NCBI GenBank assembly: GCA_964017235.1
Contig: OZ024929.1
Location: 163,851,609 to 163,915,608 of the forward strand
DNA: 64,000 bases
Origin: Sabellastarte sp. h YS-2021
Taxonomy: Eukaryota; Annelida; Polychaeta; Sabellida; Sabellidae
Reading direction: 5' to 3'
Made by a program: the position numbers and the translations under genes. Below the pieces are notes generated by a model, which saw nothing but the letters and a program-made list of their open reading frames with translations, searched no databases and was not told the DNA's origin. Shown piece by piece: positions 1-12,109 of this stretch (positions within the stretch are counted from its first letter, which is position 1; each line of letters begins with the position of its first letter).

Positions 1-278
1 TGGCAGGTTTAGGCAGTAGCCTTGGGGAATTTTTTTGAATATGCTGCAGTGACATTTCAACCAATCAGAGAGGTCACATGACCAAAAATGTCTTTTTTCG
101 ATGGGGAAGCTTGTCCGGATGATAACTTGAAAGCAATTTTATCAATTCACCTGAAACTTGGCAAATACATTCATTCTATTAAAATCTGGAAATCATTAGA
201 TTTTGGCATTGATTGGTCAAGAAATGGCCGAGTAATTAATGATTAATTAATCATTACGAATTTTCCAAATAAGGAAAA
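1..278. other. Non-coding left flank of satellite A
   Basis: AT-rich sequence with no open frame of note and no recognised repeat unit. It runs directly into the first 169-bp satellite unit. It may be the diverged edge of the satellite or upstream intron of the kinase gene. Confidence 0.5.
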
Positions 279-1260
279 CACAAAAATGCTTATATCTCGA
301 AAACCGTGCTAGATAGAGCGATTTCGACGAAATTTTTGACCCGCAGGGTATCTCTGCGGAGTAGTTTTCCCAATTTTCAAAAAATTTTTGTCTCGTCCAA
401 AATGGCGGCCATTTTGAATTTTCGAAATTTTCGCAAAAATTGCAAAACACAAAAATGCTTATATCTCAAAAACCGTGCTAGATAGAGCAATTTCGACAAA
501 ATTTTTGACCCGCAGGGTATCTCTGCGGAGTACTTTTCCCAATTTTCAAAAAATTTTTGTCTCGCCAAAAATGGCGGCCATTTTGAATTTTCGAAATTTT
601 CGTAAAAATTGCAAAACACAAAAATGCTTATATCTCGAAAACCGTGCTAGATAGAGCGATTTCGATGAAATTTTTGACCCACAGGGTATCTCTGCGGAGT
701 AGTTTTCCCAATTTTCAAAAAATTTTTGTCTCGTCCAAAATGGCGGCCATTTTGAATTTTCGAAATTTTCGCAAAAATTGCAAAACACAAAAATGCTTAT
801 ATCTCAAAAACCGTGCTAGATAGAGCAATTTCGACAAAATTTTTGACCCACAGGGTATCTCTGCAGAGTACTTTTCCCAATTTTCAAAAAATTTTTGTCT
901 CGCCAAAAATGGCGGCCATTTTGAATTTTCGAAATTTTCGTAAAAATTGCAAAACACAAAAATGCTTATATCTCGAAAACCGTGCTAGATAGAGCGATTT
1001 CGACGAAATTTTTGACCCACAGGGTATCTCTGCAGAGTAGTTATCCCAATTTTGAAAAAATTTTTGTCTCGCCAAAAATGGCGGCCATTTTGAATTTTCG
1101 AATTTTTCGCAAAAATTGCAAAACATAAAAATGCTTATATCTCGAAAACCCTGCAAGATAGAGCGATTTCGACGAAATTTTTGATCCACAGGGTATATCT
1201 GCAGAGTAGCCATGCCAATTTTCAAAAAAATTTTGTCTTGCCAAAAATGGCGGCCATTTT
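279..1260. repeat. Satellite A: ~6 tandem 169-bp units (338-bp dimers)
   Basis: The phrase AAAATGCTTATATCTC recurs about every 169 bp (near 284, 453, 622, 791, 960 and 1129). Each unit also carries a GGTATCTCTGC word and ends near ATGGCGGCCATTTT. Units alternate between two types. Units 1 and 3 have CTCGAAAACC and GTCCAAAATGG, whereas units 2 and 4 have CTCAAAAACC and GCCAAAAATGG, so the real period of the first four units is about 338 bp. Unit 5 mixes the two types and unit 6 is more diverged. Several short minus-strand open frames here are translations of the repeat and not genes. The array stops abruptly at the start of satellite B. Confidence 0.93.
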
Positions 1261-4200
1261 ACTCACCTACTCAAAATGAGTAAATGCGAATTATCTCTAA
1301 AAGTATTGCAGACAGCCAATTTTTCTCAAATAACTCATTCACCTACTTTTGGGAGAGCTTTCACTTGGTGAAGTTTCAGACCCATAGCTAATTACTCACC
1401 TACTCAAAATGAGTAAATGCGAATTATCTCTAAAAGTATTGCAGATAGCCAATTTTTGTCAAATTAATCATTCGCCTACTTTTGGGAGAGCTTTCACTTG
1501 GTGAAGTTTCAGACCCATAGCTAATTACTCACCTACTCAAAATGAGTAAATGCGAATTATCTCTAAAAGTATTGCAGATAGCCAATTTTTCTCAAATAAC
1601 TCATTCACCTACTTTTGGGAGAGCTTTCACTCTGTGAAGTTTCAGACCCATAGCTAATTACTCACCTACTGAAAATGAGTAAATGCGAATTATCTCTAAA
1701 AGTATTGCAGATAGCCAATTTTTCTCAAATAACTCATTCACCTACTTTTGGGAGAGCTTTCACATGGTGAAGTTTCAGACCCATAGCTAATTATTTACCT
1801 ACTCAAAATGAGTAAATGCTAATTATCTGTAAAAGTATTGCGGATACCCAATTTTTATCAAATAACTCATTCATCTACTTGTGGGAGAGCTTTCACATGG
1901 TGAAGTTTCAGACCCATAGCTAATTACTCACCTACTCAAAATGAGTAAATGCGAATTATCTCTAAAAATATTGCAGATAGCCAATTTTTCTCAAATAAAT
2001 GATTCACCTACTTTTGGGAGAGCTTTCACTTGGTGAAGTTTCAGACCCATAGCTAATTACTCACCTACTCAAAATGAGTAAATGCGAATTATCTCTAAAA
2101 GTATTGTAGATAGCCAATTTTTCTCAAATTAATCATTCACCTACTTTTGGGAGAGCTTTCACTTGGTGAAGTTTCAGACCCATAGCTAATTACTCACCTA
2201 CTCAAAATGAGTAAATGCGAATTACCTCTAAAAGTATTGCAGATAGCCAATTTTTCTCAAATAACTCATTCACCTACTTTTGGGAGAGCTTTCACTTGGT
2301 GAAGTTTCACACCCATAGCTAATTACTCACCTACTCAAAATGAGTAAATGCGAATTATCTCTAAAAGTATTGCAGATAGCCAATTTTTCTCAAATAACTC
2401 ATTCACCTACTTTTGGGAGAGCTTTCACTTGGTGAAGTTTCACACCCATAGCTAATTACTCACCTACTCAAAATGAGTAAATGCGAATTATCTCTAAAAG
2501 TATTGCAGATAGCCAATTTTTCTCAAATAACTCATTCACCTACTTTTGGGAGAGCTTTCACTTGGTGAAGTTTCACACCCATAGCTAATTACTCACCTAC
2601 TCAAAATGAGTAAATGCGAATTATCTCTAAAAGTATTGCAGATAGCCAATTTTTCTCAAATAACTCATTCACCTACTTTTGGGAGAGCTTTCACTTGGTG
2701 AAGTTTCACACCCATAGCTAATTACTCACCTACTCAAAATGAGTAAATCCGAATTATCTCTAAAAGTATTGCAGACAGCCAATTTTTCTCAAATAACTCA
2801 TTCACCTACTTTTGGGAGAGCTTTCACTTGGTGAAGTTTCAGACCCATAGCTAATTACTCACCTACTCAAAATGAGTAAATGCGAATTATCTCTAAAAGT
2901 ATTGCAGATAGCCAATTTTTGTCAAATTAATCATTCGCCTACTTTTGGGAGAGCTTTCACTTGGTGAAGTTTCAGACCCATAGCTAATTACTCACCTACT
3001 CAAAATGAGTAAATGCGAATTATCTCTAAAAGTATTGCAGATAGCCAATTTTTCTCAAATAACTCATTCACCTACTTTTGGGAGAGCTTTCACTCTGTGA
3101 AGTTTCAGACCCATAGCTAATTACTCACCTACTGAAAATGAGTAAATGCGAATTATCTCTAAAAGTATTGCAGATAGCCAATTTTTCTCAAATAACTCAT
3201 TCACCTACTTTTGGGAGAGCTTTCACATGGTGAAGTTTCAGACCCATAGCTAATTATTTACCTACTCAAAATGAGTAAATGCTAATTATCTGTAAAAGTA
3301 TTGCGGATACCCAATTTTTATCAAATAACTCATTCATCTACTTGTGGGAGAGCTTTCACATGGTGAAGTTTCAGACCCATAGCTAATTACTCACCTACTC
3401 AAAATGAGTAAATGCGAATTATCTCTAAAAATATTGCAGATAGCCAATTTTTCTCAAATAAATCATTCACCTACTTTTGGGAGAGCTTTCACTTGGTGAA
3501 GTTTCAGACCCATAGCTAATTACTCACCTACTCAAAATGAGTAAATGCGAATTATCTCTAAAAGTATTGTAGATAGCCAATTTTTCTCAAATTAATCATT
3601 CACCTACTTTTGGGAGAGCTTTCACTTGGTGAAGTTTCAGACCCATAGCTAATTACTCACCTACTCAAAATGAGTAAATGCGAATTATCTCTAAAAGTAT
3701 TGCAGATAGCCAATTTTTCTCAAATAACTCATTCACCTACTTTTGGGAGAGCTTTCACTTGGTGAAGTTTCACACCCATAGCTAATTACTCACCTACTCA
3801 AAATGAGTAAATGCGAATTATCTCTAAAAGTATTGCAGATAGCCAATTTTTCTCAAATAACTCATTCACCTACTTTTGGGAGAGCTTTCACTTGGTGAAG
3901 TTTCACACCCATAGCTAATTACTCACCTACTCAAAATGAGTAAATGCGAATTATCTCTAAAAGTATTGCAGATAGCCAATTTTTCTCAAATAACTCATTC
4001 ACCTACTTTTGGGAGAGCTTTCACTTGGTGAAGTTTCACACCCATAGCTAATTACTCACCTACTCAAAATGAGTAAATGCGAATTATCTCTAAAAGTATT
4101 GCAGATAGCCAATTTTTCTCAAATAACTCATTCACCTACTTTTGGGAGAGCTTTCACTTGGTGAAGTTTCACACCCATAGCTAATTACTCACCTACTCAA

Positions 4201-4958
4201 AATGAGTAAATGAGAATTATCTCTAAAAGTATTGCAGATAGCCAATTTTTCTCAAATAACTCATTCACCTACTTTTGGGAGAGCTTTCACTTGGTGAAGT
4301 TTCACACCCATAGCTAATTACTCACCTACTCAAAATGAGTAAATGCGAATTATCTCTAAAAGTATTGCAGATAGCCAATTTTTCTCAAATAACTCATTCA
4401 CCTACTTTTGGGAGAGCTTTCACTCGGTGAAGTTTCAGACCCATAGCTAATTACTCACCTACTCAAAATGAGTAAATGCGAATTATCTCTAAAAGTATTG
4501 CAGATAGCCAATTTTTCTCAAATAACTCATTCACCTACTTTTGGGAGAGCTTTCACTCTGTGAAGTTTCAGACCCATAGCTATTTATTCACCTACTCAAA
4601 ATGAGTAAATGCTAATTATCTGTAAAAGTATTGTGGATACCCAATTTTTATCAAATACTCATTCATCTACTTGTGGGAGAGCTTTCACATGGTGAAGTTT
4701 CAGACCCATAGCTAATTACTCACCTACTCAAAATGAGTAAATGCGAATTATCTCTAAAAGTATTGCGGATAGCCAATTTTTCTCAAATAACTCATTCACC
4801 TACTTTTGGGAGAGCTTTCACTTGGTGAAGTTTCAGACCCATAGATAATTATTCACCTACTCAAAATGAGTAAATGTGAATTATCTCTTAATAGTATTGC
4901 AGATAGCCAATTTTTCTCAAATAACTCATTCACCTACTTTTGGAAGAGCTTTCACACA
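1261..4958. repeat. Satellite B: 133-bp monomers in an 11-mer higher-order repeat
   Basis: About 28 head-to-tail copies of a 133-bp monomer, each beginning ACTCACCTACTCAAAATGAG; the first starts are 1261, 1394 and 1527. Monomer-specific variants recur exactly 1463 bp apart, which is 11 x 133. Examples are GACAGCC at 1311 and 2774; TCTGTG at 1631, 3094 and 4557; and TTATTTACCT at 1791 and 3254. The array is therefore two full 11-monomer blocks (1261-2723, 2724-4186) and a third partial block to about 4958, which has lost one monomer after 4557. The blocks are nearly identical to each other while monomers within a block differ more, so block duplication is recent. Each monomer contains the small inverted repeat TACTCA-AAA-TGAGTA. 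Confidence 0.95.
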
Positions 4959-5193
4959 CGAAAATGAAAAATTGTGAATATCTCGGAAAAGCTATTTCTT
5001 CTGCTTTAATGCTCGGCGGGAGATACACACCGCGGCAGTGGTCTTGACAAAAATTTTTGTCTCCCCAAAAATGGTGGCCATTTTGAATTTTCAAAGTTTT
5101 TGCAAAACACAAAAATGCTTATATCTCGAAAACCGTGCTATATGGAGCGAAATCAACAAAATTTTGGACCTGCTGGGTATCTCTGCAGAGTAG
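4959..5193. repeat. Degenerate satellite A copy, left half
   Basis: After the last B monomer and a short unrelated stretch (about 4960-5045), family A reappears with ATTTTTGTCTCC, ATGGTGGCCATTTTG, CAAAACACAAAAATGCTTATATC and GGTATCTCTGCAGAGTAG. The copy is diverged from the main array. It is interrupted at 5193 by a 133-bp insertion. A-type DNA on both sides of the B array suggests that B expanded inside an older A array. Confidence 0.8.
5181..5193. repeat. 13-bp direct repeat, left (target-site duplication)
   Basis: CTCTGCAGAGTAG is repeated exactly at 5327-5339 and brackets the 133-bp hammerhead insert. In uninterrupted satellite A units (for example near 1195) the equivalent sequence occurs once, so this is a target-site duplication. 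Confidence 0.8.
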
Positions 5194-5326
5194 GAAAAAA
5201 TCTGCTTCCTGCTTATGCGTAGACTGAGGGTGGATAATAAGATAGTTTATCTGCCTTATATAATTTAACTGTGTGTAAATTGTATTTCGACTGCTAATAT
5301 TTTGTCAGTCTCATCAGAGGCTTTTT
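5194..5326 (-). mobile_element. 133-bp hammerhead-bearing insertion
   Basis: The insert splits a satellite A copy and is flanked by perfect 13-bp direct repeats, as expected for a mobile sequence placed by target-primed or similar integration. Read on the minus strand it starts AAAAAGCCTCTGATGAG, contains a hammerhead ribozyme, and ends in a run of six T followed by C at the boundary. It has no open reading frame and no recognisable tRNA-type B box, so it is not a classic SINE. Hammerheads of this topology are known from Penelope-like elements and metazoan retrozymes. This could be a solo retrozyme-like unit or a short terminal piece of a Penelope-like element. No second copy was seen in the window. 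Confidence 0.72.
5253..5321 (-). ncRNA. Type I hammerhead ribozyme
   Basis: On the minus strand all conserved parts are present in order. Stem I 5' strand is GCCU (5321-5318) and the core CUGAUGA is 5317-5311. Stem II is GACUG/CAGUC (5310-5306 with 5293-5289), a perfect 5 bp closing a 12-nt loop. GAA is 5288-5286 and A15.1 is 5285. Stem III is UACAAUUUA/UAAAUUAUA (5284-5276 with 5267-5259), 9 positions with one C-A mismatch. The cleavage triplet is AUA (5259-5257), followed by AGGC (5256-5253) closing stem I. Predicted self-cleavage lies between 5257 and 5256. Strands enter and leave through stem I, which makes it type I. Every nucleotide of the catalytic core that I could check matches the consensus. 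Activity is inferred. Confidence 0.88.
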
Positions 5327-5460
5327 CTCTGCAGAGTAGCCATGCCAATTTTCAAAATATTTTTGTCTCACCAAATATAGCGGACATTTTTAATTTTTTT
5401 ATTTTTTGCAAAACACAAAAATGCTTATATCTTGAAAACCGTGCTAGATAGAGCAGACTG
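5327..5460. repeat. Satellite A copy, right half, with direct repeat
   Basis: It starts with the second copy of the 13-bp direct repeat (5327-5339) and continues the interrupted A unit: AGTAGCCATGCCAATTTTC, a diverged GGCGGCCAT box, then CAAAACACAAAAATGC and ACCGTGCTAGATAGAGC. Family A ends here. Confidence 0.8.
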
Positions 5461-8040
5461 CGCTGACTTTGGTTGCCACAACAGTATAAGGCTAGAAACG
5501 AAGCATTTTCTTAATACTTTAGCACTCACCTTTATAGCCTTTTCGGGACGCTTTGTTTTTGCTATGCAAAAACATTATCTTTTTTTTTTGCGAGCGATCC
5601 TCTAGTTAACTTTAATAATCGAAAGTGTATATGTAAGGTTTCACTTTCTTGATGTCCAAAGTTAAGAAGTCTTTGGGGGTGTTAATGTAATTACTGCCAG
5701 TTGATGTCACTTTGGTTTTTGTCATGATTTTGGAATGGGAATTTTAAGAGGAAGTGAGATGGAATAGAAGCTCAAAATGAAGACAAATGTTGCCCTGTTG
5801 GTTTGAGACTGGCAAGGCAGCCTAACTGAATTTAGCTATTGTTAGGTTGAGGGTTTCTGTTGAAATCCCTGCATTCATTATAATCCCATATTCATTTGTC
5901 ATTCCTACTTTAACCCCTCCTGCCATGACAAGCTTTTAAGGAATCTCCCAAGAGAACCAGGCCTTAATTCCTAATCGTCTTTGCTCCAATGAGAGTCAAG
6001 ATGGCAGCCTTGCTGAGACTGGATATATGTTCATCTTTTGGGTGAGATAGGGAAAAGCAGGAAGCTTGTTAATGGACATCCCTTGCTCTTAGTGACTGGA
6101 AATGTGGATCAGAAAAATATATTAATTGCTGTTAGTTTTATTGCTTTTTCTATGTTAATTTACAATGTTTTGTTAAGTACTATTTCATATTTAAGATTAA
6201 AAGAGAATTTTAATATTTTTTCCTCCTGAAATATTTCTTGTAGGCTTTGACTGATGCAGGCTATCACTAAGATCAATGGCAAAGTATTTTGATTTTTTAA
6301 ATTTACAACTATAGGTACTACTAATTGACAAATTATAGTTTCTAACTTGGCTGAGACATTAGCTGAATCAATTTGAGAGTTTACACCAAATATAATAAGA
6401 GAATCAAAAGAAAAAATTTTAAATGGTTCTGCGCCAGAATGACAATTAGAAATCCAAAGTAATATCAACTGACCTATATTTATTTACTTAGGTTTTAGCA
6501 TCACTTTCAACAGTGATATCACAAGTAGTTTTATGGACAGAGGAAACCAGTACATACGGTTGGTCAAGGTTCTGTAATGCAAACTGCTGACCGTCCGTAA
6601 GCAACTACCAACTATCCCACATAGGGTCTGGGGTTCGAACTGCAGACCTCAGAGGTGGGAGGCAAGTGTGTTACCACTGCATCACCGTGGCCCCCTCAAC
6701 TGACCTATAACTCTTGATCTTTTACATAGATGATAATCAGAGGACCAATGGTTGAAGAATGAAAAGGTATTCAGTCCTGTGTGCAATACCTGAAGTGTAA
6801 CTGGTTCAAATTAATGCCTACGTTACAGCTTGTACTGAGTTGTATTTTATTCAGATGTACTAAGTATGTACTTTGTGCAGCTTATATTGATCCTGCTCTT
6901 TCTTCATTCTGTACTTGGTGTATTTTGTACTGAGCAAGTACTTCATTACACTGTACTAAGCCTTTACTTTGTTCATCCATCTTTAGGTCGTACTGTGTGT
7001 ACTTTTTGCAAAAAACCTGTACTGGATCTGTAGATTGACAGGCTATATGGGTGCTTACATTGTCAGGCTGTACTGAACCTGTTGTTCGTGGAGCCAGTAC
7101 TTAGCCTCAGTAAGGCTATGGCATCATCTTGCTTTATTTTCACTGGTCTGTGTTCATGGTGTTGGTGATGGATGATTACAGCTTCACAACCTCTGACCAA
7201 AGTCTCTTGTCTTTACATGTTTAATGCAAGATTGGATTAGTGCTGTACCAACCTAGTCCAGTGGACCATGTGGTGCCATACAAGGTTTTGAATTAAATAT
7301 CAAAAATAATGTCAAAAATATGTTTACAGCATGCATTCAAACTTACACCCAAGGATTAAACGATTCACTTAGATTCAAGCTAATTTTTATGTACAGATTT
7401 AGTGAGATAATACTCAATAATGCCAGTTGTTGTTGAGAAAACTAAGTTACTGTGTGTAAATAGAAGGACACTGAAGCAGTATTTTGAGGGTAGATGGAAG
7501 GAGAATGTTTTGTGAGTGATTTGATTAAATATCAGCAAATGACTGCATCAGTGGCGTCTTATGTGTCTTCTGCTCAGGCAACCAATTAAAATCTGATTTC
7601 GATTGTCAACCCAGTTCTTTTCATCTTATTCTCAGGGATCGGATTGGGCCAGATAAATAGCTTTCAATTACTTCCAGATCTTATTTAAAAAAAAAAAAAA
7701 AAAGATTACAAGCCAACTGCTGTGAATAACTTTCTTTCACCTGATTTAGCATAAGTGCATATATGATGTTACTTCAAGAGAATTAGATGAAGGGGCCAAG
7801 TCTGTCCCTTGTGTGCAATTAAAAAATAAAGACTAGTGCAAATGAATAGGGTCTATGTCCAGGATACTTGCTGTTTTATTGTGATAATATTATTTTTGGT
7901 TTTTGTACTGTCAAACAAAGGAGAAATGTAACAGTATTCGTATTTATTAATTGTTATAGTAATGTTTATATAAGTTTTGAGGTGATTATTTGACAGTCAT
8001 ACATGTCCTACTATTGGTTGTCTTCACCCAAGTCATTTTC
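5461..8040. other. Non-coding, probable kinase intron
   Basis: No exon of the kinase is recognisable here, although the N-lobe exons must lie upstream. The stretch includes one SINE (6485-6697) and a low-complexity section at about 6830-7090 where the word TGTACT recurs many times. It also holds an A-run near 7686-7702. Open frames of 60-102 codons on both strands show no family signature. Confidence 0.6.
6485..6697 (-). mobile_element. tRNA-headed SINE
   Basis: Read on the minus strand, the head begins GGCCACGGTGATGCAGTGGT (A-box-like) and continues to the B-box-like GCAGTTCGAACCCC about 45 bases later, as in a tRNA-derived pol III promoter. A body follows (CCTTGACCAACCGTATGTAC, TGTCCATAAAACTACTTGTG), then a tail ending AAACCTAAGTAAA. 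It is too long and too diverged at the 3' side of the head to be a functional tRNA gene. Confidence 0.72.
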
Positions 8041-8043
8041 CCT

Positions 8044-8378
<335 letters not shown>

Positions 8379-9181
8379 TAAGTTCTTGTTTTACATTGAC
8401 AACTGAAGGTGGTCTATGGAAGCATTCAGATTATGACATTGGGAGCCTGTTAGAAACTCTCTATATTTCACAATAACTTGTGAGAAACAATGAAGTAATT
8501 ATTTAAAATAATGTAAAGCCAATATGACTGATAAAAGACTTACTGACAGACATTAACATAAACTAAATAGGACAGTGTTATATTTAGGGATGAGACAGTG
8601 TAACTGGTATTACTGTATTGAGAGCATTTTACTAAAATATCAAAACAAAACATTAATTCCTACATGTCAATTGTCAGTGCATAAAATCATTGGAAATCTT
8701 GAAATATTATAAATATGCCATAAATCTAAAGAAATTCTCCCATTTTATCCAGTATTGTTTTTGCAAATGTAAAAACTTTGTAGTGATTTTTGATGAACCT
8801 ATTTTGTTTTCATCAGTTCATTTACTGTTGAAAGTCGGTTTTGAACATTTTTTCATTGGTGGGATACCGAAATGAAAAATCTGCTACCGTGTCATCCCTA
8901 GTTATATCACCCATATACTGTTGTACATTTTATATAAACTAATTAGGGATGGGTCAGTAGCCCCAGTGTCTCTGTATTGAGAACATTTTACTGATATGCA
9001 GTGACAAAATTTTGTTATGATTTTGTTGAACTGAACTGCCATGTATTGGTAAATAAGTGACAACACTTTATACCCTCCATAACCTTCCACCATAAGACCA
9101 GTGGTGGTCTTATAAGCATCAAGCTTGAGGTCCATCACCACAGAGACAGATCATGCTATGACTCATAGATATTACATTATA

Positions 9182-9560
9182 CAGTAGAACCTCGATTATC
9201 CGGCCCTCTTTCATCCGAATCTCCGGATTAACCAATCTGCATCCTTGTCTCCCTAATATATGTATACAATGCATGGTCTAGCAGGAGCGATAAAGGGGAT
9301 TTTACACATTCTCGATAACAATTGAATCTAGTGCTTTATAGAACATACTATACACAGAAACGCCTAACTTCTTTGATCTCTAATGCCATTGTTTCAATTG
9401 GGAAGAGATCAATACATTTACATGACCCTACTACACAACTTCTTTGATAATGCACCAATCAATGAAAGCGTGTTCGATTGGGTTTTGCGTTAGTAGTCTA
9501 CCAGAGTAGGTCGTTTCACAGACTGACAATGTGTATCGAGAAATTTAACCTCTGACATCT
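9182..9560 (+). mobile_element. pogo/Tigger-like MITE, left end
   Basis: It begins TA-CAGTAGAACCTCGATTATCC, the characteristic start of pogo/Tigger-type terminal inverted repeats with a TA target site. The interior contains GCGTGTTCGATTGGGTTTT near 9470, which reappears in a similar form at about 41230 in a second partial copy. I cannot place its right end. No transposase frame is present. Confidence 0.5.
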
Positions 9561-11984
9561 TTCTTCAAGGTCATGGTTGGTCTCTGAACATCGGCATATT
9601 TGCCTTGGCTCACTTTGCTATGGAAGTACATATACAAAAGCAGCAACAATATGGAGGACATGAGAAAAACTAAGCAGCAAAATGCTGTTAGTAAAATAGT
9701 TTATAGTTGTAAGTGTAACATTTACAAAGACCAAGCCATTTACTCATTTTTCTCACTGTTAAATAGCTACAACCTTGCCTTTTGAGTAGACCTCTAAAGC
9801 AGGCACCATCTTGTAGGTACAGAGAAAGTAGTTGAACAACATATTTTTGTGAAATGCTCTAAGTGCAGTCATTTCGGAGCTGTAAGCAATGCATTCAAAG
9901 TAGCTAATACCACTATTACTCACTTAGCTATGGATCTGGATCTACAAAAGCAGCAAAATATGGAAATATTGTTTCAGTAAAAGACCCCACAGCCCTTCAC
10001 ATCAGAGAAAACTACATGACACATATATGCACACACACATGCACCCCCACACAAAAGGCATATATAATCTCCCAGGATGACATAACCCATATATAGTCAC
10101 ATACCAAATTTAAAAGGTCTACGTAAAATATTTTTCAAGTAATCACATCTAAAAGGAAGTATCTGAGGAAGAAACAAGGCATTTTATTAAGTAAAGTAAA
10201 CTCAGTTTGACCTTGAAGCAAGGGTCAAAGGTCATATCTGACTCTTCCATATTTATCGCATCAGTGTAAACTGTATTAGAAAGCAGCCAAAAATGATAAC
10301 TATCGGCAATTTATGAAAATTACCATGATGCCCAGGTGAATCTTTACTGTGACTGAACTTAAAATATTAAATGAAATACTGTATTTTTACCTTAATGAGG
10401 TTGAGTTCGCTTGATAATTAGATGTATATTGGAACTTTATTGATAAATGCCTGCCGATTGTATGTTTTGTGCAAGTAACATATCATGATAATCATTCAAC
10501 TGCCCTAGATTTTCAGTTTTTAGTGTCATATTTGTGGGATTTTTTTTTGTAGTAGAAAAGAGCCTTTTTTTCTATTTTCTTACATCATTATTTTTCTGTA
10601 TTTGGAATCATATTTAACAGTGGCAATAAGTCTCACTAGTAAAATGGAAGAAACATGTGATTACTGGATCCTTTTATTTAGTATTTATCTTCTATGTAAA
10701 AACAGTGAAAAGTGGATAACCATTTATTTTTTTAAATCTGTAGATATAGGGTTTCCTGGTTTTCTGTTACAGTTAATATAAAAGGTGGCTTGAGGACCTG
10801 AAATTTAAAGTGAAATCATAGACAACTTACAGTGATAACCTTTGCAAGTCCAACATGAGGTTTAGATTCATTTATTGGAATGAGATTTAGAAGGATGAAC
10901 ACTGAATTTTCTTTATGACTGGACAGGGACACTTTTTTTCAAGGCCAACAGATTTTAATACATTTTTTGAAACCTTGATATATATTGTTGGATTACAAGA
11001 ATTAAGATTGTGTTACCCTATATTTATACCATGTCATGCACTTGAACATTTTTGTTGAGCATTGGAGAATGGGAATTCTGGAATATAAGACAAAGTGTAA
11101 ATGTTATTTATTTCCAGAGTTTATTTCCTCCTAATGGATAGGTCCACAAAAAACACCAGAGTTCTTCATCAAATGATGCTTACTCTAGTAACCTACAAAG
11201 TCAAAATTTCATCTATCAGTTTTCCAGGGATGAGTGACCTGTAAAATAGTAAACAGTGATTTAATATCTGGTTGTGTGATAAGTCCAAGATGGTTCAGGT
11301 CACATTCAGATGTCTTTAGCCTGTCAAAGTCTCAAAGTGTAAAAAAAAAATATTTATTGAGTTCAAAGAAAGAGAGCATTTCACATTTCGACAAAGGAGC
11401 AAATTCGTGTACATTGACTGTTCAGAAATCTTTTTGACAAACTTAAGTGTAAGTGAAAGTCACCAGTGACATATTTCCTTGGCGTAGATCACATACTGGG
11501 ATTAAAGGTTAAAAGGTTAACTGTAGCACCTTAGCTTTAAGTTTTCACCAACATAGACCATTGTGAACATTTTATAACTGCTATAGGAACTCAGATTCAA
11601 CTGACTAAATACTGCATTATACTTCTGCTTATCGAAGATTAACCAGTTTTGCTATCACCTTAAGCAACAGCAGCAGGCACCAAAGGGTTGTTTACTTTCT
11701 TAGCTCCTTTTAGTTAATAATGTGATTTTAACTGGTGAACATACGACAAAATATGATTCTAGTCAGTGTTTTATTGTGTCAAACTTGCTTTAGATATACT
11801 ATTTAGCATTTAGCGTGAGCTAGCAGTTAGCCTACAAAGGAATAACCTTGTTTCTTTTAAATGCTTAGAGAGTGTTTAACTGTTTCAGGAGTGACTTGTA
11901 TATATTGTTGTAACTTACTTATTGAATACTTGTGCACACTTTGATAGGATACCAGTATAATCGCTGAGGTTGTATCACCACAAA

Positions 11985-12085
11985 CCCCCAATACATTTCA
12001 CAAGGTAACACAAGCTAGATTTGAACCTATGACCATGGGGGAAGAGAACTGAGAAGTCGGTCTGTCACACACATCTCTGTATAAA
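11985..12085 (-). mobile_element. tRNA-headed SINE fragment
   Basis: On the minus strand a B-box-like GGTTCAAATCTAG lies at about 12009-12021, downstream of a tRNA-like head (GTGACAGACCGACTTCTCAG). The A box is poor and no body or tail was recognised, so this is a fragment. Confidence 0.4.
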
Positions 12086-12109
12086 CACTGTATCAAAATG
12101 TCTGGCAAG

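Noticed and set aside
247-1244. A series of similar 67-113 codon minus-strand open frames
   Set aside because: They repeat every 169 bp and are translations of satellite A units. There is no start context, no domain and no codon bias.
1261-4958. CRISPR-like array
   Set aside because: Units are contiguous 133-bp copies with no unique spacers, in a eukaryotic context. It is a satellite.
5194-5326. Link between the 133-bp insert and the 133-bp satellite B monomer
   Set aside because: Same length, but no sequence similarity that I can see; treated as coincidence.
6160-6468. 102-codon minus-strand open frame
   Set aside because: AT-rich, no recognisable domain, adjacent to a SINE; chance frame.
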